Source: Oopsacas minuta (lineage: Eukaryota; Porifera; Hexactinellida; Lyssacinosida; Leucopsacidae). From it: 64,000 nucleotides of DNA. A model generated the notes under the pieces. The model saw only the letters and a program-made list of their open reading frames with translations. It was not told the origin of the DNA and searched no databases. Below are positions 47,224-58,205 of the stretch, one piece after another. The DNA lies in contig JAKMXF010000177.1 of the NCBI GenBank assembly GCA_024704765.1, positions 186,001 through 250,000 on the forward strand, written 5' to 3'. Position numbers and translations under genes: made by a program. Within the stretch, counting starts at the first letter, position 1. The number at the start of each line of letters is the position of its first letter.

Positions 47224-49497
47224 TGTTACAGTAAGATAGTGAAATCAGTGATTTCACGAAGTCCCTGAATGTTTTAGAAAACTCATGCAATTACTAATTC
47301 ACCCAAAGAGTTCACGAATTTACTGAAATAATTACAGAATTCACGAAATTCCTAATGTACAAACCTAGTTATTTCATCAATTTACTAAGTGAAATACCAG
47401 AATTATCAAAAAAGCTCAATTAATGTGTGAAATAAATAATACTTCGGACATTCCGATGTTTCCATTAATTCACCATAGAATAGCTTTCTGAGTATTATGT
47501 CACACATCTGTGATAATTAGCCGTACAGCCGAAAGGTAAACATCTATTGTTGATAGTAACCATTTATTTCTTTGGAACTCAAAGAACTTGTAGTAATGAA
47601 TTTCATATAATACAAAAAGATTAAATTTACAATTGTATAACTATCAACATAATCACTATTCGCAATTTTGGAAATGTCTTCATTTTTAAAAGGTGTTTAA
47701 ATATTTTTCTGAGGGAATAGAGAAGAAATTTCCAAAAACACTCTATCATGATTCATTTACTATATTCAACAAGCTACATTATTTTAGATATGAGATACTC
47801 CAATGTGTTTATCTAGAAAAGCTTATCAAGAAACGTACTCACCTGGATGATTCGCCCTTATATTATGTTACTCTCGAGGATACCTTTATGTCATCAAACT
47901 TGCACATGTTGTAACCGAACATGGTGGTCGGGCTTGAAAGACCAAAGAACTACAACTAAAGTATGTCAACATCACCACTAAATCCCTGGAACTCTGCAAA
48001 TCCCTATGCGAGGAGTGCCAAAAGAAAAGGAAGAGGCCTATGACAAAGGTGTTGTTGTAAGTCCCATAGTTACCAAGGAGAGCTTATCTAGAGGTCAAGT
48101 TGATCTAATAGATATGCAAGCTATGCCTCAGTCACAAAACAAATGGATAACGGTTTACCAGGACCATCTTACCAAGTTTGTGTCCTCAAACCCCTCACAA
48201 CAAAGCGTGCAGATGAAGTTGCATTTCAACTTAGTAGACATCCTTTTACTGCTGGGTGTACTTACCATTCTTCAGAGTGATAATGACTCAAAATTTACAG
48301 CCAGTGTGATTACAGGTCTGAAACAAGTGTAGCCAAAACTAGCTCTGGTTCATGAAAGCCGCACCATCCACAAAGTCAAGGTTCTGTGGAACGAGAAATC
48401 GAGACATAAATGATATGCTTGTTGCCTGGCTTGCAGACAACTGAACGCAAAATTAGACTGTTGGATCAAATTTTTTCAGTCCAACAAAATCCCGCTTTTC
48501 ATTCTGTAATAAAGTGCTCCCCTTATTCGGCCGTTTGGATGCGAGGCACGTGTTGGCCTAACATCACTGTCTCTTCCATCAGAGGTGATAACACCCTAGA
48601 AAGTGAAAATGATCTGGCAGCTATTGTTGGCGACTCACCTACAGCTTTCTACTGATAATTTAATTACTCCAGTTAATATCACATCAGTGCAACCCTATGA
48701 TTCTGGTATCACTTTAATGCAACTCGGAGATACTGTCACTGAAGAACAACACTCGGATCCTGGAAATGAATTTTAAAAAGTCATTTCTAATCAAACTCCC
48801 ACACAAATTATCACACAGCACAAGTTTTCAGGCTGAGAGGATGGTGAAGTGTAGTCGACTTGAGTTTCAAGCTGGGCAAGTTGAAGATAATATAGTTGTT
48901 CCAATTCTAACAGTGGATCGTGGGAGGAGAGTGCTCGAAATATCCTTGAGTAATCATACACAGAGACGTGAAAACAGACCATTAAACAATTGGTGCAAAT
49001 CTGAGGTATTGCAAGGGCAATACTCAAGAAATCAGTTTGACCATTTCCTTAACGCTTATTATCAACAATCAGCATCAATAATGAGATCAGAGTGTCACGG
49101 CGTTCAGCCGTCATCGTTCAGTCAGCTTCTGATGCACAAGGTTTTGCTAAATGCAATTCTGTGGCCCGACCAAGTGTAAATCGAACAGATGTAAGTGCTA
49201 CAAAGCAAAACTTAAGTGTAATTCTCGGTGCCACGGAAGTCTCACTTGTGCTAACAAATAATTTCTTAACATTTCTTCATTTTGTTGTGTTCACTAGGAA
49301 AATGCAGTATTGTATCTCTTACTTCATCAGAGTTTAGTAAATTTATGAAATAGCTAGGTCTATAAATTAGGAATTAGTGAATTTCCTAATTATTTCAGTA
49401 AAATCGTGAACTCTCTGGGTGAATTAGTAATTACATGAATTTCCTAAAACATTCAGGGATTTCGTGAAATTACTGATTTCACTCTCTTACTGTAACA
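47224..49497 (+). mobile_element. GINGER-like DNA transposon, 2.27 kb, with about 165-bp TIRs
   Basis: Left repeat 47224-47388 and right repeat about 49335-49497 are inverted copies at roughly 85-90% identity by eye, starting TGTTACAGTAAGA and containing the local palindrome GTGAAATCAGTGATTTCAC. The coding relic between them is an integrase. Inverted (not direct) terminal repeats argue for a cut-and-paste DNA transposon, not an LTR retrotransposon. A TGT...ACA terminus fits the GINGER group. Target duplication is not clear because the flanks are simple repeats (TATATA and CATACACA). Confidence 0.82.
47735..49252 (+). pseudogene. Integrase/transposase of the KRBA2/SCAND3-like type
   Basis: Ordered pieces on the plus strand: an N-terminal block with EKLIKKRTHLDDSPLYYVT and LEDTF; a zinc-binding remnant with SLCEECQKKRKRP (about 47990-48035); the integrase core with RGQVDLIDMQ (first Asp, about 48090), VYQDHLTKF, QSDNDSKF (second Asp, about 48275) and GSVERE (third acidic residue, about 48380). 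The 3' end carries a Cys-rich motif (CKSNRCKC, then CNSRCHGS, 49175-49240) and a stop near 49250. Domesticated human genes KRBA2 and SCAND3 carry relatives of this integrase. Multiple stops and frameshifts make this copy inactive, although all three acidic residues survive in fragments. Confidence 0.8.
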
Positions 49498-49540
49498 CAT
49501 ACACACATACACACATACACACATACACACATACACACAG
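49496..49540. repeat. (ACACATAC)n microsatellite
   Basis: Five or so units of an 8-bp CA-rich repeat directly beside the integrase element's right end. Confidence 0.85.
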
Positions 49541-49942
49541 ACTAATGCGTATTAATAGTATAGATGACACAAAAATATATTTATATAATTTGATAAAATT
49601 ATAGATGACTTAAAAATTCATTTAAGCACATCGATAAAACATATCACGGAATTTCTATTGACCAATGTTCCTGCTTAGTGCCTAGAGCACTATTATTAAA
49701 CAACGATGTGGGTTGCGGAGGCACCACAAGATGGGAATCAACTAATAACCGAAGCGCGCTAGACTATTAATCAACTTCTTGACGAATGGCTAAACTTATG
49801 AAAAGCAAAATATTAATGAAAAAGGAGTCGCTGAAAGATTTGTGTCAAACTTTTCAGTTTTAGCTTGTGCTTAAACACCCTTTGTAGAGAAAATATGTTC
49901 TTTGGAATCCGTCGTAAAAACAAATTTTTAAGTTTGGAACTT

Positions 49943-49944
49943 GC
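49943..49944 (-). promoter_or_regulatory. Non-canonical GC splice donor of INVS
   Basis: The exon ends CAG AG followed by GCAAGT, the full consensus seen at GC-AG introns. This cut leaves a 2-base overhang that exactly matches the 1-base entry of the next exon at 29138, restoring Arg. The nearby GT (CAA|GTTCC, intron from 49940) would leave phase 0 and break the frame at that acceptor. Confidence 0.7.
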
Positions 49945-50498
49945 CTCTGTCTTGAAATATGTCTCCAAAATCTTTGAATTTCTATAACAGCCAATGTTTG
50001 TATTTCTATGCCTGTCACACATCCTAAATATCTAAGAAAAGAATATATTTCGCGATCCTCAATAAAGAGAGAAAGATCAAGTGGTGTACGTCTCTGCATA
50101 GAATAATCCATTACATTTATTTTAGCATCGTTTTCAACGAGAATTTTAATTGTGTGTATATTTTCGTGCATTACAGCCCAGTGTAATGGAGTAAATCCTG
50201 ACAAATCTTGCGAGTTTATCTGAGCAAACCCAAGCATCGTAATTAACTCAACATTATCGAGGGTGCATGCATAATGTAGTGGTATACGTCCCATTTGATC
50301 AGGAGTATTAAGTTGATTTCCTTTTGAAATCAAAAAAGCAATTGTTGAACAGGAATTTGTTAGCGCTGCATAATGTATTGGTAAACGGCCATCAATAGAA
50401 GGTAGATCAATTAACCCACCGGAATTAATCAGATACTCAACAATGAAAGCATAGCCATACTCACATGCATATGAAAGAGAAGTTCGTAAATGATTATC
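49945..50498 (-). CDS. INVS: Inversin orthologue, internal exon (five ankyrin repeats, first IQ)
   Basis: Starts after TTCATTTAG (acceptor 50500-50499) in phase 0 and ends at 49945 in phase 2; 554 bp. It encodes ankyrin repeats with the usual T-P-L-H pattern: LRTSLSYACEYG, GRLPIHYAAL, GRIPLHYACTL, GFTPLHWAVMHEN and RRTPLDLSLF. Directly after comes EIQRFWRHISRQ, the first IQ motif. Human inversin has the same order, including an ankyrin array ending in a T-P-L-D-Y repeat followed at once by an IQ motif. The preceding exon (63423-63022) ends in the middle of the repeat array and joins here without gap relative to human inversin. No stops. Confidence 0.9.
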
Positions 50499-51644
50499 CT
50501 AAATGAAATATATATATAATTACTATAATAATATTTTCTACGAATTGAAGTATATATACATCATTTAGGTCGGTCAATGCCGGATACTCATGCGAAGTAA
50601 GCTATGAAACTGGAAAAAAACAGAATTGGGTTTGAATATATTAATTATTAACAGATATCTTAAATCAAGCACGATTCAAGTCTACTTCAACAAAATAATT
50701 CAAGTAAATAGATATCTCGCAACATATTTATATTTGAAATATACTCTTAATGGCTAAGTACCAGACATGGGGTCAAATACATATGTATTTGTATTTGAAG
50801 GTATCTAATACATCAATTTAAGTGTTTTTCATATGTTTATTATGTTTAGTATATTTGTACTTGGTCTTTTATCAGGTTAACAAAATTGATCAAAATTTCT
50901 TAAAAGTCTACCAAAATTAGTGAAAATGTATACGAAAATTGCTGAAATGTCTAATAAAATTAATCAAAAGTCTAACAATGTGGATATATAATCTACGCTA
51001 AGTAGCTAAGTACCCCAAAGTAATCATTCATTCAAATAAAGAGGTTGAATACAAATCTATCCACTTAAATTATTATACAGTAGGCATTCGCAAAATCACA
51101 CATTTTACAAGAAAATATTTTCAAGTCGAAAAGACGTCATCTTATCACCTAATAGGCTGATATGTTGGAAAAATGCAAAGCTATAAAACGAATAATATTG
51201 ATTTAGGGTTTATGTAGTTATCATCGCCACAAGTGTAATTTGTAATCCTAGAATCCATAGAAAATTGATCTAATGACGTTAGAATTTTTCAGAAATTATA
51301 TTTTCTCAATTGCTGTTGTAATTTCCATGTAAAAGCCAATTGTGATCTCTTTATGCAGTATCGACTTTCCAAAATTCTGAAGAAGAAACAACAATTGTGT
51401 GTATATTAAGAATACATTAAATACGACATCTACGCCAAATTTCTAGAAAAATAATCATGAGAGACTAGTAATTTTAATTATATGCATTAAGTGATCAAAT
51501 GTGCAAGTAACCACTGCTATATATGTTTAAGCAAGTACGCCGAAGGCCTACCGACCTCTTGTGAAACTCGGTTGAGGGATTCGGTAGGAGATGAAGGTTT
51601 TTTACATATAGATTCAATATTGCAAAAACGGTATAATTTTCCCG

Positions 51645-52560
51645 AATAAATGTATTGCATATTTGTAGAACAATATATTATCAACCATTATACATATGCT
51701 AAAAAATTCAGGAAGATGTAAAAATATGTGTCTAGTTAGCACTAATTTGTAAAAATATACCATTATTTGATGCCTCATAGTGTAGTAAATATTACATCTT
51801 TTATTTCAAAGTGAACATATGAAATGATCTATGGATACATATTTGCAACATTTTGTCATGATAAGTTGTCTCGTTCTTGAATTACTAGAGATACCATGGA
51901 TGACACGTTTTTATGAATGCCCATAGCTGACTAAAAAAAGGCCAGAACAATGAGTCAATTTTCATTAGAAACGGCATAAAAGGAAGTGAATATATTCTGA
52001 TGGGAAATTCTATAATCGTCTATAATCTGGAATTGATACATTTTCAGCCGAATAAATGGATTATTGATACCCAATAATTCATGATTTGTTAATATACTCT
52101 TATGATAATCATTACAATTATGGTCAATTCAGCAAAGCCAATAGATAGCATACACCTGATTTCGCATATCCTTATAATACATTTTGATATCATATCTCTT
52201 ACCAATATAACGCAATGATGAATATTCACATAATAGTCATTATTGAGATTGTGCAATAATCTTTAGGGATATCATATAAAATATGTTACATAAGTATGGG
52301 AAGTTGTGTGTATACAACAAAATGGCTATCCTAAGTTGACCATAATTTCTGCCATTATCGAGTTTTAAGAGGATGCTAACAAAAGTACATGCGATCCATG
52401 GTCTGTGAGATAACTCATAACGTTGGAACTTTATCATGACAAGTTTTATATTTGGCACAGAAACGGTTTCAGATCATTTGGTATGCTAACATTTTGAAAA
52501 TAAATTCATAATTAACGTTCTACATGGTTTCAAAGATTGAGCATTTCGTAATACATACTT
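51645..52560. mobile_element. Fold-back family, second near full-length copy
   Basis: Left part (51645-51930) follows the left arm of 43407-44237: CCGAATAAATGTATT, ATTTGTAGAAC, TCAACCATTATA, then GTTCTTGAATTACTAGAGAT. The middle (52150-52330) follows that element's centre (ACCTGATTT, AATGATGAATATTCAC, GTGCAATAATCTTT). The right arm is more decayed. No ORF. Confidence 0.6.
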
Positions 52561-52869
52561 GCCAAATAAGCTAACAGATGCCGTGATTTCGCTCTGAATC
52601 TTTGCGAATTCTTACATATTACTAATGGGGCGCATGCATTAGGTAGACGTTTGTTGTTGTCGACAGATCGAATTCTATATATTGTAGATAGATTGAATGT
52701 ATTTTCAGTTTATTGACTAAAAGGCGAAATTTTGGCTTTTCGCTGGATCAAAACATGTTACGTAATATTGGATTAAGTGCATTTTTTGGTTTGTTTCAGG
52801 AATGGAATGTCAAGTTTGAAATTTCATAAATTCGCTACTAAACCGATATAGAGCTACAAAGCCATTCAA

Positions 52870-53192
52870 GGCAGTTTGCGAGATATATTCGATGATACAA
52901 CTAGAAACCATCCATGTAGTTCAGAAATCTCTTTTAATGAGCGAGAATCTTCAATGAATCTTGTGAGGAGGAAGATACAACCCAAGATGCCTCTTACAGC
53001 AGATTCTAAGAGCTCTATCAAGCTATATTGGTTAGAGTCTGTCTGTCTGTTACCACGAACTCAAACTTGTATCTTTATGCTGTGTAAACATGCAAACCTT
53101 GTACAACATGCAGTGGAATGATTGATGAATTAAATCAGAAATGCCCAGTATGTCGCTGTGAAATCGAAAGCAGATCCCAAATTTATGATTAA
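52870..53192 (+). pseudogene. RING-finger protein 3' end, frameshifted
   Basis: The plus-strand frame ending at 53121 contains CIFMLCKHANL, the central C-x-H of a RING finger. A shift just after lets CTTCSGMIDELNQKCPVC and a short tail ending TAA (about 53192) follow, the second half of the RING. RING domains bind zinc in a cross-brace and recruit ubiquitin-conjugating enzymes. The first zinc pair is poorly kept (one Cys seen). The C-terminal position with a short tail resembles IAP-type or MIB-type ligases, but no BIR or other domain is visible upstream. It may be a processed host copy or a transposon passenger. Confidence 0.6.
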
Positions 53193-53394
53193 TTAATTTT
53201 ACTATTTTCTTTGCATTTATCCTTCACTTAATTAAATATACTCTCATCTCATTAATACATATAAGTGGTTATCATTATTATCCAATCATTAGATTGAAAA
53301 ATCTTAAATTAAAGAGCGTGGCTTCGGGCAGCATGTATTGATGTAGGACATTCGAAATGTCATAATCGAATTCAACGCAATGTAAAAATCGAAT

Positions 53395-53530
53395 ACATTC
53401 TGAAAATAAATTCGATTTATCGACAACATGCTGAAATAAATTCGATCCATCGACAACATGCTGAAAATCATCTCGATCTATCAACAACACATAAATTACG
53501 ATCTATCGACAACACAAAAATTCGATCTGA
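53395..53530. repeat. About 30-bp tandem repeat with TCGATCTATCGACAACA
   Basis: Four to five imperfect units such as AAATTCGATCCATCGACAAC. The last units merge with the right end of the element at 52628-53545, and the unit core is the same as in that element's terminal motif. Confidence 0.75.
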
Positions 53531-54003
53531 TGCAGAGTCCCATTACGAATACATTGATTTGAGTGAAAGTGTACCAATTTCATATTATTGGTTTATAAAT
53601 AATTTTCAATTAATATATATCCACTTCCTTTATCCCTGGTCAAAGTAGTGATCATACCTTATCTTTAGTAGGCTATGGATAGCCCATTTTTACTAAATAT
53701 CCAACTTCACATAACTATGTAATGCTTTTGATGTGATATCATTGAATATTCTTGCGTAATGTTAAAAATAACCAAATATGGGCAATTCACGATTAACATT
53801 TATATATTCGTATCTTGAATTCCCCCAATATAATAATAATTCACTCAATAAACCCACAAATTGACTAACTTCTGGATCCGCAATTGAATATATTGGTTTA
53901 GCATATAAGTTGTGAATTGATATCGTCGAGATTTGGAAACGGTTGAATAGCCATCTTGAGTTAGACAATTCTGTTCCAGTTGAAGTATAAGTATAGTATA
54001 TAC

Positions 54004-54548
54004 CAGGCTTGGACCGGGTCACCGGTCAACTGGGTCCCTATTTTCAATAAATTTCGGGTCTGAACCGGGTCAATGATTTTGACTTGACCCGGTTCATCCT
54101 TATAGATAACTAAATTATATCGGTTTGTAAAATCATAAAGATTCAGTCAATATTAGTTAGACATTTCATTTGCATGAATCATTAGTATTTTTACTAAACT
54201 TGTTGGTATCATTACTTATTTTCAGGACTTCTGGGACAAAAATATGGTGCTAACAGAAAACACTAGGGTCCCAGCTGCTATATATCCCAACTTTAACTAT
54301 TAGGACCCTAGGCAAGTTTTAAAACACTGTGCCTTATTCAGACTTACCAACCCCTTCTACAAATCTCCCTGGATTTTCATTGCCAAATCCCTGGATATTC
54401 AACTAAATAAAATCTAATCATTATCAAATAGTATGAATATAGAAAATTAATGTTTTGAAAAACCGAGCCAAACAACGAAACCGGGTCACCGGGTCAGAGG
54501 TTTCAACCTGGTCTACCGGGTCAGGAAATCATGACCCGTCCAAGCCTG
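54004..54548. mobile_element. 545-bp hAT-type MITE with perfect 8-bp duplication
   Basis: Begins CAGGCTTGGACCGGGTCAC and ends, inverted, with GACCCGTCCAAGCCTG. GTATATAC is present exactly at 53996-54003 and 54549-54556. The ends are packed with GACCCGG/CCGGGTC motifs, which could be transposase-binding repeats. A piece of the small MITE family seen at 835-916 lies within at 54339-54400. No ORF. Confidence 0.85.
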
Positions 54549-54589
54549 GTATATACTATATATTTACAAGAACTTAGTGAAATTTTTCG

Positions 54590-54859
54590 GGATAGGATGA
54601 TACAGTATAGATCTTCCACTTTAAAACGATGCATTTTAGTTGGTAAACTTCTTTTATAGGCTTAGTCTAGAGAGGACGAGCAACCACAAAGGTAGATAAA
54701 TAGCATACAGCAACAATTATGTTATATCCAGATGAGTAGCCGCCTATCACAAGATCAATGCCCAGTGAACCCATGGTTTTCTGTGGTTCCATATGGTGTA
54801 ATGGTAGTAGGGGATTAGGTTGGCGTGGGGAAATCATTTGACATACATGACATGAGTAT
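54590..54859 (-). pseudogene. Second copy of the spliced integrase exon
   Basis: Starts after a TTTTTTATTAG acceptor (54861-54860) at the same codon as the exon at 470. It reads CHVCQ, GIDLVIGG (first catalytic Asp) and VCYLSTFVVARPL, then a TAG where the relative has Lys, and then decays. The donor is not recognisable. Together with 159-470 it defines a family whose integrase core is split by an intron at a conserved place. Confidence 0.65.
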
Positions 54860-56159
54860 CTAATAAAAAATGTATACAAACATATCCAGTCTAGGAACTA
54901 GAAAGTTTCATAAACATATTACTCACATAATCGAAATCTTTGTACAGACGGAGCCAATAGTAGCTGGAGCAGAGTTGGAATCGCTTCCCGACCCAAACTC
55001 GAAGTGTAAATAAGTGTTTATGCATAAAGGTCGAACTGATCAACTTCAATCCCGAACCCGATTCCAACTCTGAGTTGGAACGATTGTTTCAATAGTTATC
55101 CGCGTTCCAGTGTGGCTAACATTATGATATTATCCTATAATTTGTGATACTTCTGGCTTTAGGGGAACTTGGAGGAATTACTCCCACACGATCGCGAATA
55201 GTCTATGGAGGCAGATTGAATAGTACTGGATATTGTAAGAGGTCAAATACAATGACTGGGAACACTAACAGAATAAGGCCGAAGCAAAAGATGAGTCTCG
55301 TCTCAGTAGAGAACTAATGAGTTGGGAGTAGAGTAAACTTAAACTGCATATTATTTAGATAATATAATATAAACGGCAAGCTACGCCCAAAAAGACTTTG
55401 TAAACAACCTCTAAATCTAATGGCAGTTATGTTTTCATAGATTTCAGTCATTGAATGAACTGGCAAAATACACATTAATAGAGGACTAATGTTGACCAAA
55501 TAGTGCGAAGTATGGGCTCGCGATCGCGCTACTTTTTCAAAATTGTTGCCCGCTGGTTTTAGAGCAGTGCAGCCCTCTCGCTTAAGCTCACATAATTGCG
55601 TCCGCCATTAATTAGGTATAGTCACAGACTCCGGCGGGATAGCAATTCGCATCGCAAAGATAGTCCCTTCCTTTTCACTTGCATTTAGGCAAGACGCTGA
55701 CCACTGAAAATAGGGATTACGCTCAACCCTCACTACGGTTAAGGTTTGAAGTCAGATTGAAAAACATCTGGTAGTTTGTAGAGTAAAATTTTGCTATTAG
55801 TTTTAGTTATGGGCCTATTTGTCCCCACAATGCACAATTTAACTACCATCATCTATTACACTCAAATTTGTTGTCTCGCTTATGAAACATGTTCTCCAGT
55901 GTTATTAATATCATATACCTACTAAGCCATGGTGAAAATTTTAGAGCAATCTATTTGGTATTTTGAATTTACAAAGTCGTTTTCTGACAAAAATAGGGGG
56001 AAATGTCAGAATCAATCAGCAAGTCTCTCTGGAAATGTATAATTGAGCCTTTCTATTAACATAAAACTGTCATAACTTGTATATCAATAGTTTAAATTTT
56101 TTTGAAAGTTTATGTAAAACAGAAGTTACTCAAATGTTACTCGTAATCTCATAGCCAAA

Positions 56160-57560
56160 CAAATGGACAAGGTCGTCGTAGATTACGACAGAAATCACAG
56201 AATACACAGGGCTTAAATAGCATTGTCAACTTAGAAGCAAGTGCGTTTGATGGCACCAACAACAAGAAAATGTTTCAACAAGAAGAAGCATCCTATACTG
56301 GAGAATAGAGTTCCAGAGCAGCTGCAGTTCAAGGATTCGTCGTTCAAGCATTAGTGCGTACATCTCTTTCCTGTCTATAACATCATTTATCTTCGTGAAC
56401 AGTGTGCTAAATGAAGTCGTTGCTATCGTAAATACAAGTGGCTATGGTCCTACACTCTCGAGTAGGGACACAGCTTTACTAACCATGCCTAACAATGCAC
56501 TAAATAGAGATAAACGAGAGGTTAGAGAGAACAAGCGCATTAGTGAAAAACCTTAATGGGCGAAGTGATGTGACCAGGTCTTTGTGTGGTGTGATCAACA
56601 AGTTTATGATCTTCCAAAGACTTTACATCCGATGTTAGTTTGCTGGAGTGGTTAGTATGGGCTCTACAATGGCCTACGCACAGAAGGGGGTTATACGTAC
56701 TAAAATGATCTGCAGGTATAATATCCCCCATAATTGCATTGATAGCATTGCAGTAGATACCTGTACTAAATCACGTAAATAGTTAGGAATCTTGGAATCA
56801 GAGGATGCCTACAGATAGGGGCATGGCTGAGATCGGAAGATAATACAGAAGTTGAGAATTAAAAAGAGTCCGTCTCAGATGGGTTTCAATTGAAGATTGA
56901 GATAATGATGATGATTTTGAGGAAGAAGTAATCTATTATTGTGCAACTCATTTAATCAAGGACCTGAAAGGTATATGAGATAGCCTTGTCAACACATATT
57001 TGAAAAATATGAAATCGATTCTATGAATCCTGCATCTTATCAGTTTAAAAGTACAGTCTACCTAAATATCCTACAAAATTTCGTTTGGCTCGGGTATACA
57101 CTGGCACATATTACTCTTCCGGAGGGCACGTATCGCTTAGCGAATTCGTTCTTTCTGCGAATCTATGGGGTGGATATTGTTAGGTCAACATTGAGAAAGG
57201 GTGCGAAAACAGATAGAGAACTCAGCTAAAGTTGTACGGCAGGTATTGGGAAAGAGAAGATGTTGGAACTATACTACAATTGATTGTCAACCATGGGATC
57301 AAGTTTGGTCACAAAAACTTACACAATCGCGCTGGTGTTTTGGGTGACAACTAGGCCCTCAGAAACTCGGAGACAAGGCAACAAACAATTGCGATTAGCA
57401 AAGTCTCTGACGGACTTACTCCTTCAGGACGTGGATGTTACTATGAGTCTGTTTACATGCAATTTAGACGAAGACAGACTGCACTTGAGCCACTCGGAAT
57501 CCCTGGTGCTGAGATAGTTAATAGGCTGGAGAAGAGGTTTGGAGACTTCACGTAGAGGGA
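56160..57560 (+). pseudogene. Unidentified coding relic
   Basis: Plus-strand blocks look protein-coding by composition but sit in different frames: about 56180-56310 (RRLRQKSQNT, VNLEASAFDGTNNKKM), about 56900-56970 (DDDFEEEVIYYCATHLIKD) and about 57415-57540 (TPSGRGCYYESVYMQFRRRQ, LGIPGAEIVNRLEKRFGDF). Stops separate them. I cannot name the family; a decayed transposon protein is most likely. Confidence 0.3.
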
Positions 57561-58029
57561 TTGTTTGTATCACCCTACCTCAATACATATGTGGAGACAT
57601 CTGCTAGTGGTGAGGATTTGGAAATGGAGACTCGTCTTCGAGTACCAAGCGGTCCACGTGGCAGCTGAATATCATAACGAACTTAAAAAAGAATTTAATG
57701 GGATTACTGCAATCTGTATGGCGTAAATTGTCAAATATGATCACTGCTGCTGAAGTAGAGGCTTGAAAGTTTGGACCGTGAATTTTTCAGTCATAAGCAG
57801 ATATTAGACGATGATGCTCAACTTATATAGCAGGTAATCGGAAGACATGAGCAAAAATAACAAACTTGATGACGGTAACGACTATGAATTGATACACGCT
57901 TGCATTTATCTCATGAAATTTGTGTCCTCATTCAATTGTGAGTCGATCCAAGGTGAACTCCAGAGCGATTGGCAGAAGGTGACAGGATTGCAATCAATAC
58001 AAGGTTGATAGGTGAAACATGTGGGGGCA

Positions 58030-58205
58030 TACATGGGTATTTGGGCTTGGTTCGGACAAGTTCGAGTCTTAGCGAAAGTTAAAACCTATGACGAAATTAT
58101 GACGTCATTATCACCCTTTAGATATACGAAAAATCACATTAATGGTCACTGTTCAGCAAATATACTTGCATGAAAGTTTGAAGCTGGAATCACAGGTACC
58201 ACTCA
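58030..58205 (+). repeat. Dispersed repeat, partner of 46978-47164
   Basis: Same blocks as the copy at 46978-47164 but in plus orientation, including TTCGAGTCTTAGCGAAA, CCTATGACGAAATTATGACG and TCACAGGTACC. Confidence 0.75.

Larger units (their letters stand above)
29139..49944 (-). other. INVS intron, 20.8 kb, GC-AG boundaries
   Basis: Bounded by AG|GCAAGT at the donor side (49944) and TTTTAG at the acceptor. Most of its length is mobile-element material: fold-back element 35971-36758, coding relic 40632-41647, mariner 42336-43406, fold-back copy 43407-44237, hAT relic 44996-46610 and integrase element 47224-49497. I see no nested intact gene. The stretch 29140-34000 holds only the hAT-type MITE at 30902-31274 and otherwise no recognisable structure; the same applies to 36760-40630. 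Confidence 0.7.
52628..53545. mobile_element. Element with shared terminal motifs and RING relic
   Basis: The left end (52628) reads GGGCGCATGCATTAGG, then GTTGTCGACAGATCGAATTC. The right end read in reverse (from 53545) gives GGACTCTGCATCAGATCGAA, then TTGTGTTGTCGATAGATCG. A third copy of this end is at about 4884. These look like terminal inverted repeats of one family. Inside lie a RING-finger coding relic (52870-53192) and a subterminal tandem array (53395-53530). Exact ends and target duplication are uncertain. Confidence 0.5.

Noticed and set aside
47224-49497. LTR retrotransposon interpretation
   Set aside because: The terminal repeats are inverted, not direct, and no reverse transcriptase or protease is present.
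49939-49940. GT donor (CAA|GTTCC) for the INVS exon
   Set aside because: It leaves phase 0, which does not match the 29138 acceptor, and the site itself is weak.
53395-53530. CRISPR-like array
   Set aside because: Units are adjacent with no unique spacers and the context is eukaryotic.
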